A DNA stretch of 64,000 nt from an uncultured Collinsella sp. (lineage in GTDB: Bacteria > Actinomycetota > Coriobacteriia > Coriobacteriales > Coriobacteriaceae), in the NCBI GenBank assembly GCA_958354105.1, contig CATWVA010000006.1, forward strand, positions 18,957 through 82,956, read 5' to 3'. Shown here in pieces: positions 25,668 through 34,843 of the stretch. The notes beneath the pieces are model-generated. The model did no database searches. It saw only the letters and a program-made list of their open reading frames with translations, and had not been told where the DNA came from. Every line of letters starts with the position of its first letter. Within the stretch, counting starts at the first letter, position 1. The translations under genes were made by a program, and so were the position numbers.

Positions 25668-27305
25668 TTAGTACATACCGCCGCCCTGCTGACCAGCGGT
25701 AGCAGCAGCGATAGCGTCCTCAAGCTGAGTATTCTTGGGCACATCGGAGACGGTAGCCTCGGTGATGAGGATCAGGCTGGCGACAGAAGCAGCGTTCTGC
25801 AGGGTGACGCGGCTGACCTTGACGGGGTCGAGGACGCCCATCTCAATCATGTCGCCCCACTCGCCGTTGGCAGAGTTGAGACCCTGGCCGGCGGGCAGCT
25901 CGGCAACCTTGTCGACCACGACAGCGCCCTCAAAACCAGCGTTCTTGGCGATGGTGGCGACCGGAGCAGTCAGAGCCTTCTTGACGATGTCGACACCGAT
26001 CTTCTCCTCGGGGTCGTCGAGCTCAACGGCGTCGAGCGCAGGAGCAGCGTCCATGAAGGCGACGCCGCCACCGGCGACAATGCCCTCCTCGACAGCAGCG
26101 CGGGTAGCCTGCAGGGCGTCCTCGACGCGATGCTTGATCTCCTTGAGCTCGGACTCGGTAGCAGCGCCGACCTTGATGACGGCAACGCCACCGGAGAGCT
26201 TGGCCAGGCGCTCCTGGAGCTTCTCGCGGTCGAAGTCAGAGGTGGTGTTCTCCATCTCGCCCTTGATCTGAGCGATACGAGCGTCGATGGCCTCCTTGGA
26301 GCCAGCGCCGCCGACGACGACGGTGTTGTCCTTGGAGATGGTGACGGACTTAGCGGTACCGAGCATATCTGCGGTGATGTCAGCGACTTTCACGCCCAGC
26401 TCGTCCAGGGCAGCCTGGCCACCGGTGAGGACGGCGATGTCCTCGAGGATGCGCTTGCGGCGATCGCCGTAGCCCGGGGCCTTGACGGCGCAGACGTTGA
26501 GGGCGCCACGGATCTTGTTGAGGACCAGGGTAGGCAGAGCCTCGCCATCGATGTCCTCAGCGATGATGAGCAGGCCACGGCCAGCGCGCTGAACAGCCTC
26601 GAGAACAGGCATGATGTCCTGGACGCTAGAGATCTTCTGGTCGGTGATGAGGATGTACGGATCCTTCATCACGGCCTCCATGCGGTCGTTGTCCGTGACG
26701 AAGTAAGCGGAGACGTAGCCCTTGTCGAACTGCATGCCCTCGACGGTGTCGATGGTGATGTCGAACGTCTGGGAATCCTCGACGGTGATGACGCCGTCCT
26801 TGCCCACGACCTCCATGGCCTCGGCGATCTTCTCGCCGACCTCGGGGTCACCGGCGGAGATGGTACCGACGGAAGCAATCTGCTCCTTGGTCTCGACCGG
26901 CTTGGCCTGCTTCTTCATCTCGGCGACGGCGGCGTTGACAGCCTTGTCGATGCCGCGACGGATGGCCAGCGGGTTGGCGCCAGCGGCGACATTGCGCAGA
27001 CCGTCGTTGACGATGGCCTGGGCGAGCAGGGTTGCGGTGGTGGTACCGTCACCCACGGTGTCGTTGGTCTTGGTGGCGACCTCCTTCACCAGCTGAGCGC
27101 CCATGTTCTCGATGTTGTCCTCGAGCTCAATCTCCTTGGCGACAGAAACGCCGTCGTTGGTGATGGTCGGAGCACCGAACGTGCGCTGCAGCGCAACGTA
27201 GCGACCCTTGGGGCCCATGGTGACGGTAACGGCGTCGGCCAGAGTGTTGACGCCCTTGGCAAGCTTAGCGCGGGCATCGGTGTTGAACGTAATGTTCTTT
27301 GCCAT
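25668..27305 (-). CDS. groL: Chaperonin GroEL
   Basis: 545 residues, standard length. Starts MAKNITFNTDARAKLAKGVN and contains the ATP site TMGPKGRYVALQ, GDGTTTATLLAQAIV, and GGVAVIKVGAATE-type apical sequences. It ends in a Gly-rich/Met tail (GQQGGGMY). Forms the double-ring folding chamber with GroES. Second gene of groS-groL, 96 bp apart. No Gly-Gly-Met repeat longer than one unit. Regulation is not evident from a CIRCE element. Confidence 0.97.
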   Translation of the reverse strand: MAKNITFNTDARAKLAKGVNTLADAVTVTMGPKGRYVALQRTFGAPTITNDGVSVAKEIELEDNIENMGAQLVKEVATKTNDTVGDGTTTATLLAQAIVNDGLRNVAAGANPLAIRRGIDKAVNAAVAEMKKQAKPVETKEQIASVGTISAGDPEVGEKIAEAMEVVGKDGVITVEDSQTFDITIDTVEGMQFDKGYVSAYFVTDNDRMEAVMKDPYILITDQKISSVQDIMPVLEAVQRAGRGLLIIAEDIDGEALPTLVLNKIRGALNVCAVKAPGYGDRRKRILEDIAVLTGGQAALDELGVKVADITADMLGTAKSVTISKDNTVVVGGAGSKEAIDARIAQIKGEMENTTSDFDREKLQERLAKLSGGVAVIKVGAATESELKEIKHRVEDALQATRAAVEEGIVAGGGVAFMDAAPALDAVELDDPEEKIGVDIVKKALTAPVATIAKNAGFEGAVVVDKVAELPAGQGLNSANGEWGDMIEMGVLDPVKVSRVTLQNAASVASLILITEATVSDVPKNTQLEDAIAAATAGQQGGGMY

Positions 27306-27401
27306 GGTAGGTAATCCTCCAAAAGAAATGCGACTCGCGTCGCCGCTTCCGAGTCCTATGCGGCGGGCGCGTTCAAAGACGAATCAGAGATTCTGACGAG
27401 A

Positions 27402-27695
27402 CTAGGCCTCGACGACGGCGTAGATGTCGTCGGCGCGCATCAGCAGATACTTCTCGCCGTCGACCTTGACCTCGTTGCCACCGAACTTACCGTAGATGAC
27501 AACGTCACCGACCTTGACGTCCATGGGGATGCGCTCACCCTTGTCGTTGACCTTGCCAGCGCCAACGGCAACGATGGTGCCGCGCTGCGGCTTCTCCTGA
27601 GCGTTGCTGGCGATATACAGACCAGAAGCGGTCTTCTGCTCGGCCTCGTCGGGCTTGACCAGAACACGATCTGCAAGCGGCTTCAAAGACGACAT
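27402..27695 (-). CDS. groS: Co-chaperonin GroES
   Basis: 97 residues. MSSLKPLADRVLVKPDEAEQ, the mobile loop KTASGLYIASNAQEKPQRGT and the C-terminal KYLLMRADDIYAVVEA are canonical. AGGAGGAG precedes the start. It caps GroEL. The upstream region has no perfect CIRCE (TTAGCACTC/GAGTGCTAA). An imperfect palindrome GGCACTTAG...CTGAATGCC (27824-27846) and a TATAAC -10-like box on the minus strand (about 27786-27791) are the only candidates for control. Confidence 0.96.
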   Translation of the reverse strand: MSSLKPLADRVLVKPDEAEQKTASGLYIASNAQEKPQRGTIVAVGAGKVNDKGERIPMDVKVGDVVIYGKFGGNEVKVDGEKYLLMRADDIYAVVEA

Positions 27696-27864
27696 GCTTG
27701 TCTCCTCCTTTTTGGGCCGCGCGGTTATGCCACGCGAATTAACCCTTTTTGTTTGCGTACGCGTTGAATGGTACCCACGAATGGCGGGTTATACAACACG
27801 GAGTCAAAAAATCTTATTTTTTGGCACTTAGATTTTCTGAATGCCGGGGGATAACTTGTGCGCG

Positions 27865-28011
27865 GCTCCCGTGTGGCGCCGGAGGGGGCGGGATATAAGG
27901 TTTCCTGCTCGGGCAGTCCTGCTCGCACGAAGGCCACATTAAGTGGCCTTCGGCTCGTGCGGAACTCGCGATAAACCTTATATCCCGCCCCCTCCGGCGC
28001 CACACGGGAGC
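27865..28011. repeat. 39-bp perfect inverted repeat enclosing a second hairpin
   Basis: The outer arms 27865-27903 (GCTCCCGTGTGGCGCCGGAG...) and 27973-28011 pair perfectly over 39 bp. Inside, CGAAGGCCAC (27928-27937) pairs with GTGGCCTTCG (27943-27952), extended by a bulged GCAC/GTGC. The architecture equals that of 25497-25641 although the sequence is unrelated. It lies between groS and the amidohydrolase gene. Confidence 0.9.
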
Positions 28012-28117
28012 TGAGTCAACGTTATCGAGCCCGGCATTCAGAAAAGTCAGCGCAGCAAAATGGCGATGCGGATGGCATGCACAAGATGGGGGCACATTGT
28101 TGGGACGCACTCTTTTA

Positions 28118-28184
28118 AGTTGCGGTGGAATAGTTCCTGTTTTTGGGCTTGAAGGCCGATTTTAGGGACTATTTCACCGCAACT
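28118..28184. repeat. Imperfect 20-bp inverted repeat 3' of the amidohydrolase gene
   Basis: AGTTGCGGTGGAATAGTTCC (28118-28137) pairs with 28165-28184 with two mismatches, and the 27-nt loop contains GGCTTGAAGGCC. It ends 18 nt from the amidohydrolase stop codon, probably marking the transcript end. Confidence 0.7.
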
Positions 28185-28202
28185 GAGGGGTGGGATGTGG
28201 GG

Positions 28203-29840
28203 TTAACGCTCGTAGACAAGGTTGCCTGCCAGGTAGGTGGCCTGAACTTTGGTGTCCTGGAGCTCTTGGGGGTCAATGGTGAGCGGGTTTTGGTCCAGGA
28301 CTACTAGATCGGCGTATTTGCCGGGTTCCAGGCTGCCGAGGTTTTGCTCGTCGCCCGCTGCATAGGCGCTGCCCAGGGTGTAGTTGCGCAGAGCCGTTGC
28401 CGCATCGATACGCTCGCTCGGCAGCCAGCCGCCCTCGGGCCAGTGGCTTTTGGGGTCCTGGCGCGTGATAGCCGTGTAGAGCACGTTCATGCTGGTAACG
28501 GTCGTGATAGGGCTGTCAGTACCGAAGGCTTGGCGAATGCCGAGCTGTTTATAGGTCGCAAACGGCCACATGATGCGGCTGCGCTCCAAGCCCAGGTCGC
28601 GCTCCGGACCACCCGGGTCGAGCGTGATATGGCAGGGCTGGCTCGAGGCGACCACGTTGAGCTTGCGCAGGCGGTCGATGTCCTCGGGCAGGAGGTTCTC
28701 CAGATGCTCGAGTGTGTTATGGCCGTGCTGGGGCAGGCCGTACAGGTCGGCGGCCTCCTCAAAGATATCGAGCGCGGCATGAATCGCACCGTCGCCGATG
28801 ACGTGGATGCGCACGGTGTGGCCGCGCTCCGCAGCCGCCAGAACCAGCTTACGCATGCGCTCGGCAGGAACTGTCAGACGGCCCTGGTCGCCCGGGAAGC
28901 GCGGATTGGTATAGGGCTCGGTGAGATACGCCGTGTGTTCGCTCGACACGCCGTCGAAGAACTGCTTAAAGCCCGGTGCCGAGAGCAGCATATTGTTCGC
29001 GTAACGTGCCTGCAGCTCTTCCAAGCGCGACTGGTCATCCAGCAGCGTGGGGAACAGATGGGCTCGGATGTCCAACTTGCCGGCTGTTTGCAGTTTGTCG
29101 TAGACGTCGTCGCGGATAAAATCGCAGCCCGGCATGGGCATGAGCGACATATCGCATATCGAGGTGATGCCCTGCTCGGCCATACGCCTCATTTGATCGG
29201 CGTAAGCGCTTGCAATGCGATCCTCCCCCAGCCACTCAAGGCAGCGCGGCAGCAACTGCATGGCAGCCGCCTCGTGAGCAATGCCCGTGAGCTCGCCGTT
29301 TGCGTACTTGTCGTAGCTGCCGCCCGCTGGCGGCTCACTGTCGCGCGTCACGCCGAGTGCCTCGAGTGCGCGGCTGTTGAGCCACAGCGTGTGTCCGTCG
29401 CCCGAATACATAACACAGGGACGATCGGGGAAGGCTGCATCGAGCGACGCTTTGGTGGGATGCTCGGGCGGGTCCCAACGGTAGTCGCGCCAGCCCTGTG
29501 TCACAACCCAGGCGTCATCGGGCAGGTCCTGGGAAAACTCGCGCGCATGCTGCACCAGTGCCGCCTCTGACGTGCCCATATCCATGAGCATGTACGGCGA
29601 GGAGCCGACCGAGGTATGGAAAAAGTGCAGGTGCGCGTCATGGAAACCGGGGCAGACAAACTGCTCGCCGTAGTCGATAACCGGCGTGGCGGCAGGCGCG
29701 GCGGCAATCACGTCATCGGGCGCACCGACTGCGACGATACGGTCGCCTGCGATGGCAATCGCCAGCTCGCGGGCGGTATCGATGCCGTCTTGCGCGGTAA
29801 AGACGTTCTTGGAGCGGATAATCCGATCGATATGTTGCAT
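28203..29840 (-). CDS. Amidohydrolase family 3 (YtcJ-like) metal-dependent hydrolase
   Basis: About 545 residues from MQHIDRIIRSKNVFTAQDGI. ATGs at 29840, 29846 and 29852 are all possible; GGGGAT suits 29840. The metal site is in CPGFHDAHLHFFHT, followed by GDGHTLWLNSRALEALG and a C-terminal LGSLEPGKYADLVVLDQNPL typical of amidohydrolases. Cytosolic; relatives act on N-acyl or formyl compounds, exact substrate unknown. It is divergent from an M20 peptidase-like gene. The much longer open frame extending upstream is antisense to that gene and is not real. Confidence 0.88.
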   Translation of the reverse strand: MQHIDRIIRSKNVFTAQDGIDTARELAIAIAGDRIVAVGAPDDVIAAAPAATPVIDYGEQFVCPGFHDAHLHFFHTSVGSSPYMLMDMGTSEAALVQHAREFSQDLPDDAWVVTQGWRDYRWDPPEHPTKASLDAAFPDRPCVMYSGDGHTLWLNSRALEALGVTRDSEPPAGGSYDKYANGELTGIAHEAAAMQLLPRCLEWLGEDRIASAYADQMRRMAEQGITSICDMSLMPMPGCDFIRDDVYDKLQTAGKLDIRAHLFPTLLDDQSRLEELQARYANNMLLSAPGFKQFFDGVSSEHTAYLTEPYTNPRFPGDQGRLTVPAERMRKLVLAAAERGHTVRIHVIGDGAIHAALDIFEEAADLYGLPQHGHNTLEHLENLLPEDIDRLRKLNVVASSQPCHITLDPGGPERDLGLERSRIMWPFATYKQLGIRQAFGTDSPITTVTSMNVLYTAITRQDPKSHWPEGGWLPSERIDAATALRNYTLGSAYAAGDEQNLGSLEPGKYADLVVLDQNPLTIDPQELQDTKVQATYLAGNLVYER

Positions 29841-29927
29841 GGGCATCCCCATCTCTGGCAGGAAATTCAACACCCCCGAGTGTACTCCCCCGCCCTTGTA
29901 ACAAAACCCCAAGCGGCAAACGGCAAC

Positions 29928-29957
29928 TTTACCAGCCCTAGCGGCAGGTGGCATACT
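29928..29957 (+). promoter_or_regulatory. Possible promoter of the M20 hydrolase
   Basis: TTTACC (29928-29933) and CATACT (29952-29957) are separated by 18 bp, about 50 bp before the start codon at 30009. The match is moderate. Confidence 0.4.
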
Positions 29958-30008
29958 GGAGAGAGCCTGTACGATTTTGCGATCAACCCAGCAAGGAGCA
30001 AATCGACC

Positions 30009-31472
30009 ATGACGAAGACCAAGGCACAGCAGATTATGGCGGCAACCGAGGTTCGCGCGGCAGACGACGTCACCGCAGCCATCCAAGATATCGCTGCCGA
30101 GTTTGAGCCCTATATCATCAAGCAGCGCCGACACTTCCATAAGCACCCGGAGCTGAGCCTCGCCGAGGAGCGCACGACTTCTGACATCGCCAACCAGCTC
30201 GATGCCATGAATATCCCCTACGAGCGTCCCCTCAAGACGGGCCTTGTGGCGACCCTTCGCGGCACCGCGCCCGACGCCTACCGCGAGGACGGCACGCCAC
30301 GCCGCCGCATCCTGCTGCGCGCCGACATCGACGCCCTGCCCGTCACCGAGCAGACCGGCGAGGAGTTCGCCAGCGTCAACGAGGGCTGCATGCACGCCTG
30401 TGGCCATGATTGCCACATCGCCATGATGCTCGGCACGCTGCAGATCCTGCGCCATATGACCGACGACATCCACGGCGAGGTCCGCATCGTCTTCCAGCCC
30501 AGTGAGGAAAACGGCCAGGGCGCGAAACTCATGATCGGCACGGGCGTGCTCGACGGCGTCGATGGTGCCTACGCCGCGCATATCTGGAGCGAGGTTGACG
30601 CCGGCACCGTAAGCTGCGAGCCCGGTCCGCGCATGGCCAATACCGACTGGTTCCGCATTGATGTCCGCGGCACCTCGTGCCATGGCGCCATGCCCCAACG
30701 CGGCCACGACGCCGTTATGGTTGCCGCCGAGATCGTCAACGCCCTGCAGACCATCGTTTCGCGCGAGATCAGCCCCTATGAGCCGGCTGTCATCACCGTC
30801 GGCGAGCTGCACGGCGGCACCGCGCGCAACGTTATCGCCGGCACGGCCTACCTCGCCGGCACGGTGCGCACCTACGGAGATTCGACCCACGAGGAAATGC
30901 CGGAGCTTATGCGCCGCATCGTGGAACATACCGCGGCCGCCTTGGGCGCCGAGGCAGAGCTCACCGACTACACCATCGCCAATTATAAGGTCGAAAACGA
31001 TGCCGCCTCGAGCGAGCGCTGCCGCCAGGCAGTAATCAAATGCCTGGGCCCCACCGGCCAAGGCCATTATCGCGGCACACTCTCGGGTGAGGATTTTTCG
31101 GAGTACCTGCGCCGCGTACCGGGCGTGCTCGCCTTTGTTGGCACGCGCAACCCCCAGATTGGCGCCACGTACGCCCAACATTCTTGCTTCTACAAGATTG
31201 ACGAGTCGGTACTGGCCAAGGGCTCCATGGTGGCCGCCCAATATGCCATCGACTTTTTGGCCGAGCCCACACAAGAAGAGCTCGACGGCCCCACGATTGC
31301 CGCGGTCGCCGAGACCAATCCCGACCTGGCAGCCAAACTGCGCTCTGCCAAGGCCACGGCCGCCGAGGCCCGCGACGCCATGCACGATGCCCGCACCGCC
31401 CGACACGCCGCAATCAAGGGCATCCACGACGCTCGCGCTGCTGCACGCCGCGAGGAGAAGCACGACGAGTAG
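30009..31472 (+). CDS. M20-family amidohydrolase (N-acyl amino acid hydrolase-like)
   Basis: 487 residues from MTKTKAQQIMAATEVRAADD, with AAGGAG upstream. Metal ligands are visible in RRHFHKHPELS and HACGHDCHIAMMLG, with FQPSEENGQGAKLMI (catalytic Glu pair) and GTSCHGAMPQRGHDAV. It resembles IAA-amino-acid and hippurate hydrolases, cytosolic, substrate unknown. The C-terminal 65 residues (AKLRSAKATAAEARDAMHDA onward) are an Ala/Arg-rich helical extension outside the family fold. Its neighbour on the other strand is a second amidohydrolase. Confidence 0.9.
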   Translation: MTKTKAQQIMAATEVRAADDVTAAIQDIAAEFEPYIIKQRRHFHKHPELSLAEERTTSDIANQLDAMNIPYERPLKTGLVATLRGTAPDAYREDGTPRRRILLRADIDALPVTEQTGEEFASVNEGCMHACGHDCHIAMMLGTLQILRHMTDDIHGEVRIVFQPSEENGQGAKLMIGTGVLDGVDGAYAAHIWSEVDAGTVSCEPGPRMANTDWFRIDVRGTSCHGAMPQRGHDAVMVAAEIVNALQTIVSREISPYEPAVITVGELHGGTARNVIAGTAYLAGTVRTYGDSTHEEMPELMRRIVEHTAAALGAEAELTDYTIANYKVENDAASSERCRQAVIKCLGPTGQGHYRGTLSGEDFSEYLRRVPGVLAFVGTRNPQIGATYAQHSCFYKIDESVLAKGSMVAAQYAIDFLAEPTQEELDGPTIAAVAETNPDLAAKLRSAKATAAEARDAMHDARTARHAAIKGIHDARAAARREEKHDE

Positions 31473-31517
31473 TCGATTCGCTGGCATCTCGCAGTCATAG
31501 CCACATCGCGATGTCAA

Positions 31518-31554
31518 AGCGGGGGCGGACGTATCGAAACGTCCGCCCCCGCTC
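31518..31554. terminator. Bidirectional hairpin between convergent genes
   Basis: AGCGGGGGCGGACGT pairs with ACGTCCGCCCCCGCT across a short loop. It lies between the M20 gene (plus) and the DUF4013 gene (minus), so it likely ends both transcripts. The T-rich sequence after it is short (CATTCTTC). Confidence 0.65.
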
Positions 31555-31612
31555 ATTCTTCAAGCGCTATTTCTACCATTTCTACCCCGTCCCCAAATGG
31601 CAGACGGCGTGG

Positions 31613-32905
31613 CTACTCGTCCTGAGGCTCCTCGTCGGAGCTTGGCTCGGACGCCGACTCAGGTGCAGGTGCAGGTGCCGGCTCAGGCTCAGGCTCAGGC
31701 TCAGATGCCGTCTCAGACTCGGGCGCCGGTTCAGGCTCGGGCGCCGGCTCAGGCTCGGGCGCGGGAACAGATGCAGGTGCAGGTGCCGGCGAAGCATCCG
31801 GAGCACCGTGACCCGAGGAAGCGGACTTCTTCTCGAAGGGCAATACAAAAGTCAGGACGTCGTCCTTGTCCTCGTCGGCCCACTCGCTTGCATAACGTGC
31901 AACCCAATAGCCAACGGCACGGTGCTTGAGCATCTTGCCAAAGACCGTAAGAAATACGGTGACAAAAGCGACCAGCACCAGGAACAGCACGAGTGTGATG
32001 CCACCGCCGGTAACAAGCGCCTCAATAACCGTAGGACGATAGTAGTAGCTATACATACCGACAGAGGCAATGGCGCCAAAGACAACCGTCAAGATCCATG
32101 TGACAACGTTGGCGACCAGGCCCGTCAAAAACTCGGGAAGGAACGAAGCACAGAACAGCTTGGTCTTGTTGTTCTTAAAGGCGGCCCAGACCTTATCGAG
32201 CGAAAACGCGCTCTCGACGCGACCGGTCACCGCAAAGTGCATCACGGCGATGTCGGCGAACATCTTAAAGAAGACACCCAGAATCGCCGAGGCAATTAGC
32301 GCCAGGACAAGCAGGCCGAGCGAACCGAACAGCGCAGCCTCGAGCGCATAAGAGCCGTAATAAGAATACGAGCCCGCGGCGCCAATTACCACGCCCTCCA
32401 CCAGCGAAAGCACTACACCGATAACGGGAATGGCAGCGATAACCTCGAGCACGACCGAAATAACGCTCGAAAAGACTCCGAGACCAAACGACGTGGAACG
32501 CATGAGTGGACGGTCCATGCCGTCATCGACCTTGAGCGAAAGATCACGACCCCACTCGATGCCAAAGCCCGAACCGCACACGCTCGCAATGCAAGCTGCC
32601 AAAAAGCCGATGGCAGCCGCAATGCCGCCAATAACGGGAATAAACAACACGAGCACCGACACAACGCAAATCAGCGCCGGCAAAAAGGCAATCTGGCACA
32701 CGCGCTGCAGCACGCCCGGAGTCTTGGTCATATCCTCAAACGCCTGAGCCACACAGCCCTTGGACGCGTTCATGGAAGGCTGAGGGACAAATTGCTGAGG
32801 CTGACCCTGAGGGGTGGAAGCTGCAGCACCAGCATTAGGAGCACCACACGCGCCACAGAACTTGTCGTTATCGCCCATGGGAGCGCCACACTGCGAACAG
32901 AACAT
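31613..32905 (-). CDS. Zinc-ribbon and DUF4013-type polytopic membrane protein
   Basis: 430 residues from MFCSQCGAPMGDNDKFCGAC, a four-Cys zinc ribbon. A Gly/Gln/Pro linker is followed by about six to eight membrane helices (residues ~60-350), with IPVIGGIAAAIGFLAACIA and IPVIGVVLSLVEGVVIG repeats as in DUF4013 proteins. The C-terminal ~65 residues are a Pro/Ala/Glu-rich low-complexity tail. Start at 32905 fits GGGATGATTTCG spacing. Function unknown; zinc ribbon plus membrane domain suggests a scaffold or sensor. Confidence 0.8.
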   Translation of the reverse strand: MFCSQCGAPMGDNDKFCGACGAPNAGAAASTPQGQPQQFVPQPSMNASKGCVAQAFEDMTKTPGVLQRVCQIAFLPALICVVSVLVLFIPVIGGIAAAIGFLAACIASVCGSGFGIEWGRDLSLKVDDGMDRPLMRSTSFGLGVFSSVISVVLEVIAAIPVIGVVLSLVEGVVIGAAGSYSYYGSYALEAALFGSLGLLVLALIASAILGVFFKMFADIAVMHFAVTGRVESAFSLDKVWAAFKNNKTKLFCASFLPEFLTGLVANVVTWILTVVFGAIASVGMYSYYYRPTVIEALVTGGGITLVLFLVLVAFVTVFLTVFGKMLKHRAVGYWVARYASEWADEDKDDVLTFVLPFEKKSASSGHGAPDASPAPAPASVPAPEPEPAPEPEPAPESETASEPEPEPEPAPAPAPESASEPSSDEEPQDE

Positions 32906-33054
32906 CGAAATCATCCCTTCGTATCTTGAGCGAATCACCTGGATCGCAAACGACGTCTTGTCATCATTATCACCCAATGTGAGGACAAATTCTCCTAGAT
33001 GACGTATTTGCAACGCGCAGGGCGTTATTTGATTGTTAGACGAGCGCGCCCGCG

Positions 33055-34077
33055 TTAATTCGTTCCGCGGAAGCCCTTGCCGACGATCTCGGAGCTGTCG
33101 ACGATCGTGATAAAGGCACCCGGATCGACTTCGCGCGCATAGCGGCGTAGTTGCACGGCCTCGCGACGGCTCAGCACGCTCATGATCACCGTCACGCACT
33201 TGCCCGAGAAGGCACCGTAGCCGCGGCTGATGGTCGCCGTGCGGTTGAGATGCTTGACGATAAACTCCTCGACCTTAAGGGGCTCGGAACAAATGACCGT
33301 GCAGACTTTGCGCAGATGAATGCTCTCAATGGCTTTGTCGACCACAAGCGTCTTGGCAAACAGGCCGAGCACGCAATACAGGCCGACGCGCGGGCCATAC
33401 AAAAAGGCCGCGATAGTTACGATGCCGATATCGACCAGCAGCAACGCGCGGCCAATCTCGAGCGTGGTGCGGCGTTTGAGGATCATGGCCAGAATGTCCG
33501 TGCCACCCGTCGAGGCGCCAATATCGAAGACGATGGCGCTGCCGAGGGCCGGCAGAATCACGGCAAAGCACAGGTCGAGCCACATATCGCCCGTCATCGA
33601 GACATCGGTCGGGATAAAGAGCTCAAACAGCGAGACGTAGGCCGAAAGCGCAAACGAGGCGAAGACGCTCCACAGAATTGCCTTGCGCTCCAAAAAGATA
33701 AAGCCCAAGATGACGAGAACCGCGTTGATAATCCACATAAAGACGCCGACGGGCAGGGTCGGGAACAGCGTGGAAAGAATGACCGACACGCCCGAGGTAC
33801 CGCCGAAAGCAAAGTGATTAGGGGTTTTAAACGCAACGATGGCAAAGGCCGTAAGAATCAGGCCCAGATTGAGCTCGGCGAAAAAGCGTGGAAAGCCCGG
33901 CTCCTGGCTGCGCTTTTGGCCGGCACGCTCGCCGCGCTCGATATCGGCGCGATCGACCACGCGCTCCATCGGCACCACGGGAGGACGATGCACCTCCTCG
34001 GCAGCACGCGATGCCGCCTCTGCCGCAGCGGCCTCAATCGCCCATGCCTTGCTTTCTGTTTCGTGCTCGTCAGCCAT
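33055..34077 (-). CDS. YitT-family membrane protein with DUF2179 domain
   Basis: 340 residues. An Ala/Glu-rich N-terminal extension (~1-65) precedes five membrane helices: LNLGLILTAFAIVAFKTPNH, GGTSGVSVILSTL, FDIGASTGGTDILAMILKRR. The C-terminal soluble DUF2179-type domain has KVCTVICSEPLKVEEFIVKH and GYGAFSGKCVTVIMSVLSRR. YitT proteins are of unknown transport function. The N-terminal extension is unusual. Terminal operon position is not clear; the gene is flanked by AT-richer spacers. Confidence 0.9.
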   Translation of the reverse strand: MADEHETESKAWAIEAAAAEAASRAAEEVHRPPVVPMERVVDRADIERGERAGQKRSQEPGFPRFFAELNLGLILTAFAIVAFKTPNHFAFGGTSGVSVILSTLFPTLPVGVFMWIINAVLVILGFIFLERKAILWSVFASFALSAYVSLFELFIPTDVSMTGDMWLDLCFAVILPALGSAIVFDIGASTGGTDILAMILKRRTTLEIGRALLLVDIGIVTIAAFLYGPRVGLYCVLGLFAKTLVVDKAIESIHLRKVCTVICSEPLKVEEFIVKHLNRTATISRGYGAFSGKCVTVIMSVLSRREAVQLRRYAREVDPGAFITIVDSSEIVGKGFRGTN

Positions 34078-34188
34078 TACGGCAACCCCTCGTTAACAAT
34101 TTGGAAACAATGCGCCCATTAGGGTAACGCGGAACGCGGCAATTGCAACCCTTAGTTAGACGAGCGGTATGACTACATCGGGAGCGTA

Positions 34189-34232
34189 CAAAAACGGCCG
34201 GCCACGCTTTTGCTTGCGCGGTCGGCCGTTTA
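34189..34232 (-). terminator. Intrinsic terminator of the amaP-DUF2273-asp23 operon
   Basis: AACGGCCG (34193-34200) pairs with CGGCCGTT (34224-34231), extended by a GCC/GGT inner stem. The minus-strand continuation is TTTTTGTA. It lies about 50 nt beyond the asp23 stop, past the REP-like element. Confidence 0.75.
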
Positions 34233-34235
34233 ACG

Positions 34236-34286
34236 TTTTCGCAGATAAAACCTGCCAAAACAAACCTGTCCCCTTTTGGAAGGTTA
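34236..34286. repeat. REP-like palindrome with CCTGTCCC core, at the asp23 stop codon
   Basis: ACGTTTTCGCAGATAAAACC is followed by arms ACCTGCCAAAA and TTTTGGAAGGT around AAACCTGTCCCC. The complement of the asp23 stop codon (34284-34286) is directly at the arm end. Its flank GTTTTCnCAGATAAAACCT is shared with 8500-8555 and, inverted, with 39128-39154. Confidence 0.8.
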
Positions 34287-34799
34287 TTCGTGCTGGCTGG
34301 TGCGGCGCTCGTACTCCTCGGGGGTGATGACATCCTCGATGCGCAGGTTGACGCCCGCCACCTCAAGGCCGGTCATCGCGGCAAGGCGCTCGGTGACACG
34401 TTCCTTGACATCGTCGAAAATCGCGGGCGCATAGGCGCCGTACTCGATGATGACGGAGATGTTGACGACCACGCGATTGTCATCGGTGACCTCGACCGTC
34501 ACGCCCTTGGTCAGATTCTCGGCACCAAACTGCTCCTGCACAAAGTGCATGAGGTTACCCTTCATGCCCAGAACGTGCGGAACCTCGCGGGTGGCCATGG
34601 CAACGATCTTCTCGATCACGCCGTTGGAATAGGTGAGCGAGTCCTCGGACTCGTCCGCTTCCTCGTCGTCCTCATCCGTATCGGACTCGGCCTCGACGAG
34701 GGCCTCGTCCTCGAGCGTCACATCCTCAGCTTCGGCGACGACCGCCTCGTTCTCCTCGAGCTCGGTATCGGCTACATCGACCTTCGTATTAAAAGCCAT
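34284..34799 (-). CDS. Asp23/Gls24 family envelope stress response protein
   Basis: 171 residues. An acidic N-terminal tail (Glu/Asp/Ala/Val, ~1-55) precedes the Asp23 domain: YSNGVIEKIVAMATREVPHV, NISVIIEYGAYAPAIFDDVK, LEVAGVNLRIEDVITPEE. Asp23 is anchored to the membrane by AmaP and is abundant in the Gram-positive envelope stress response. AGGAGG precedes the start. It follows amaP and a DUF2273 gene in one operon. The acidic tail is longer than in staphylococcal Asp23. Confidence 0.92.
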   Translation of the reverse strand: MAFNTKVDVADTELEENEAVVAEAEDVTLEDEALVEAESDTDEDDEEADESEDSLTYSNGVIEKIVAMATREVPHVLGMKGNLMHFVQEQFGAENLTKGVTVEVTDDNRVVVNISVIIEYGAYAPAIFDDVKERVTERLAAMTGLEVAGVNLRIEDVITPEEYERRTSQHE

Positions 34800-34843
34800 G
34801 GTTCCTCCTTATGCCTGCCGCGCATGCGACAGTCGAATACATA

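Larger units (their letters stand above)
27696..28202. other. Gene-free region upstream of groS
   Basis: 507 bp. From right to left on the transcription strand it holds the groS leader and promoter region (27696-27860), then the 39-bp nested palindrome (27865-28011), and a second imperfect 20-bp inverted repeat (28118-28137/28165-28184) beside the amidohydrolase stop codon. No credible coding frame is present. Confidence 0.65.

Noticed and set aside
25659..27314. A 551-codon plus-strand frame opposite groL
   Set aside because: It is a shadow frame from high-GC codon bias opposite a textbook GroEL; no Shine-Dalgarno site and no recognisable domain.
27696..27860. CIRCE (HrcA) operator upstream of groS
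   Set aside because: The TTAGCACTC/GAGTGCTAA consensus is absent; the palindrome at 27824-27846 matches only loosely.
28203..31556. A single 1117-residue minus-strand frame
   Set aside because: Only the C-terminal half is the amidohydrolase. The upstream ~570 codons are antisense to the well-supported M20 hydrolase gene and lack any recognisable protein features.
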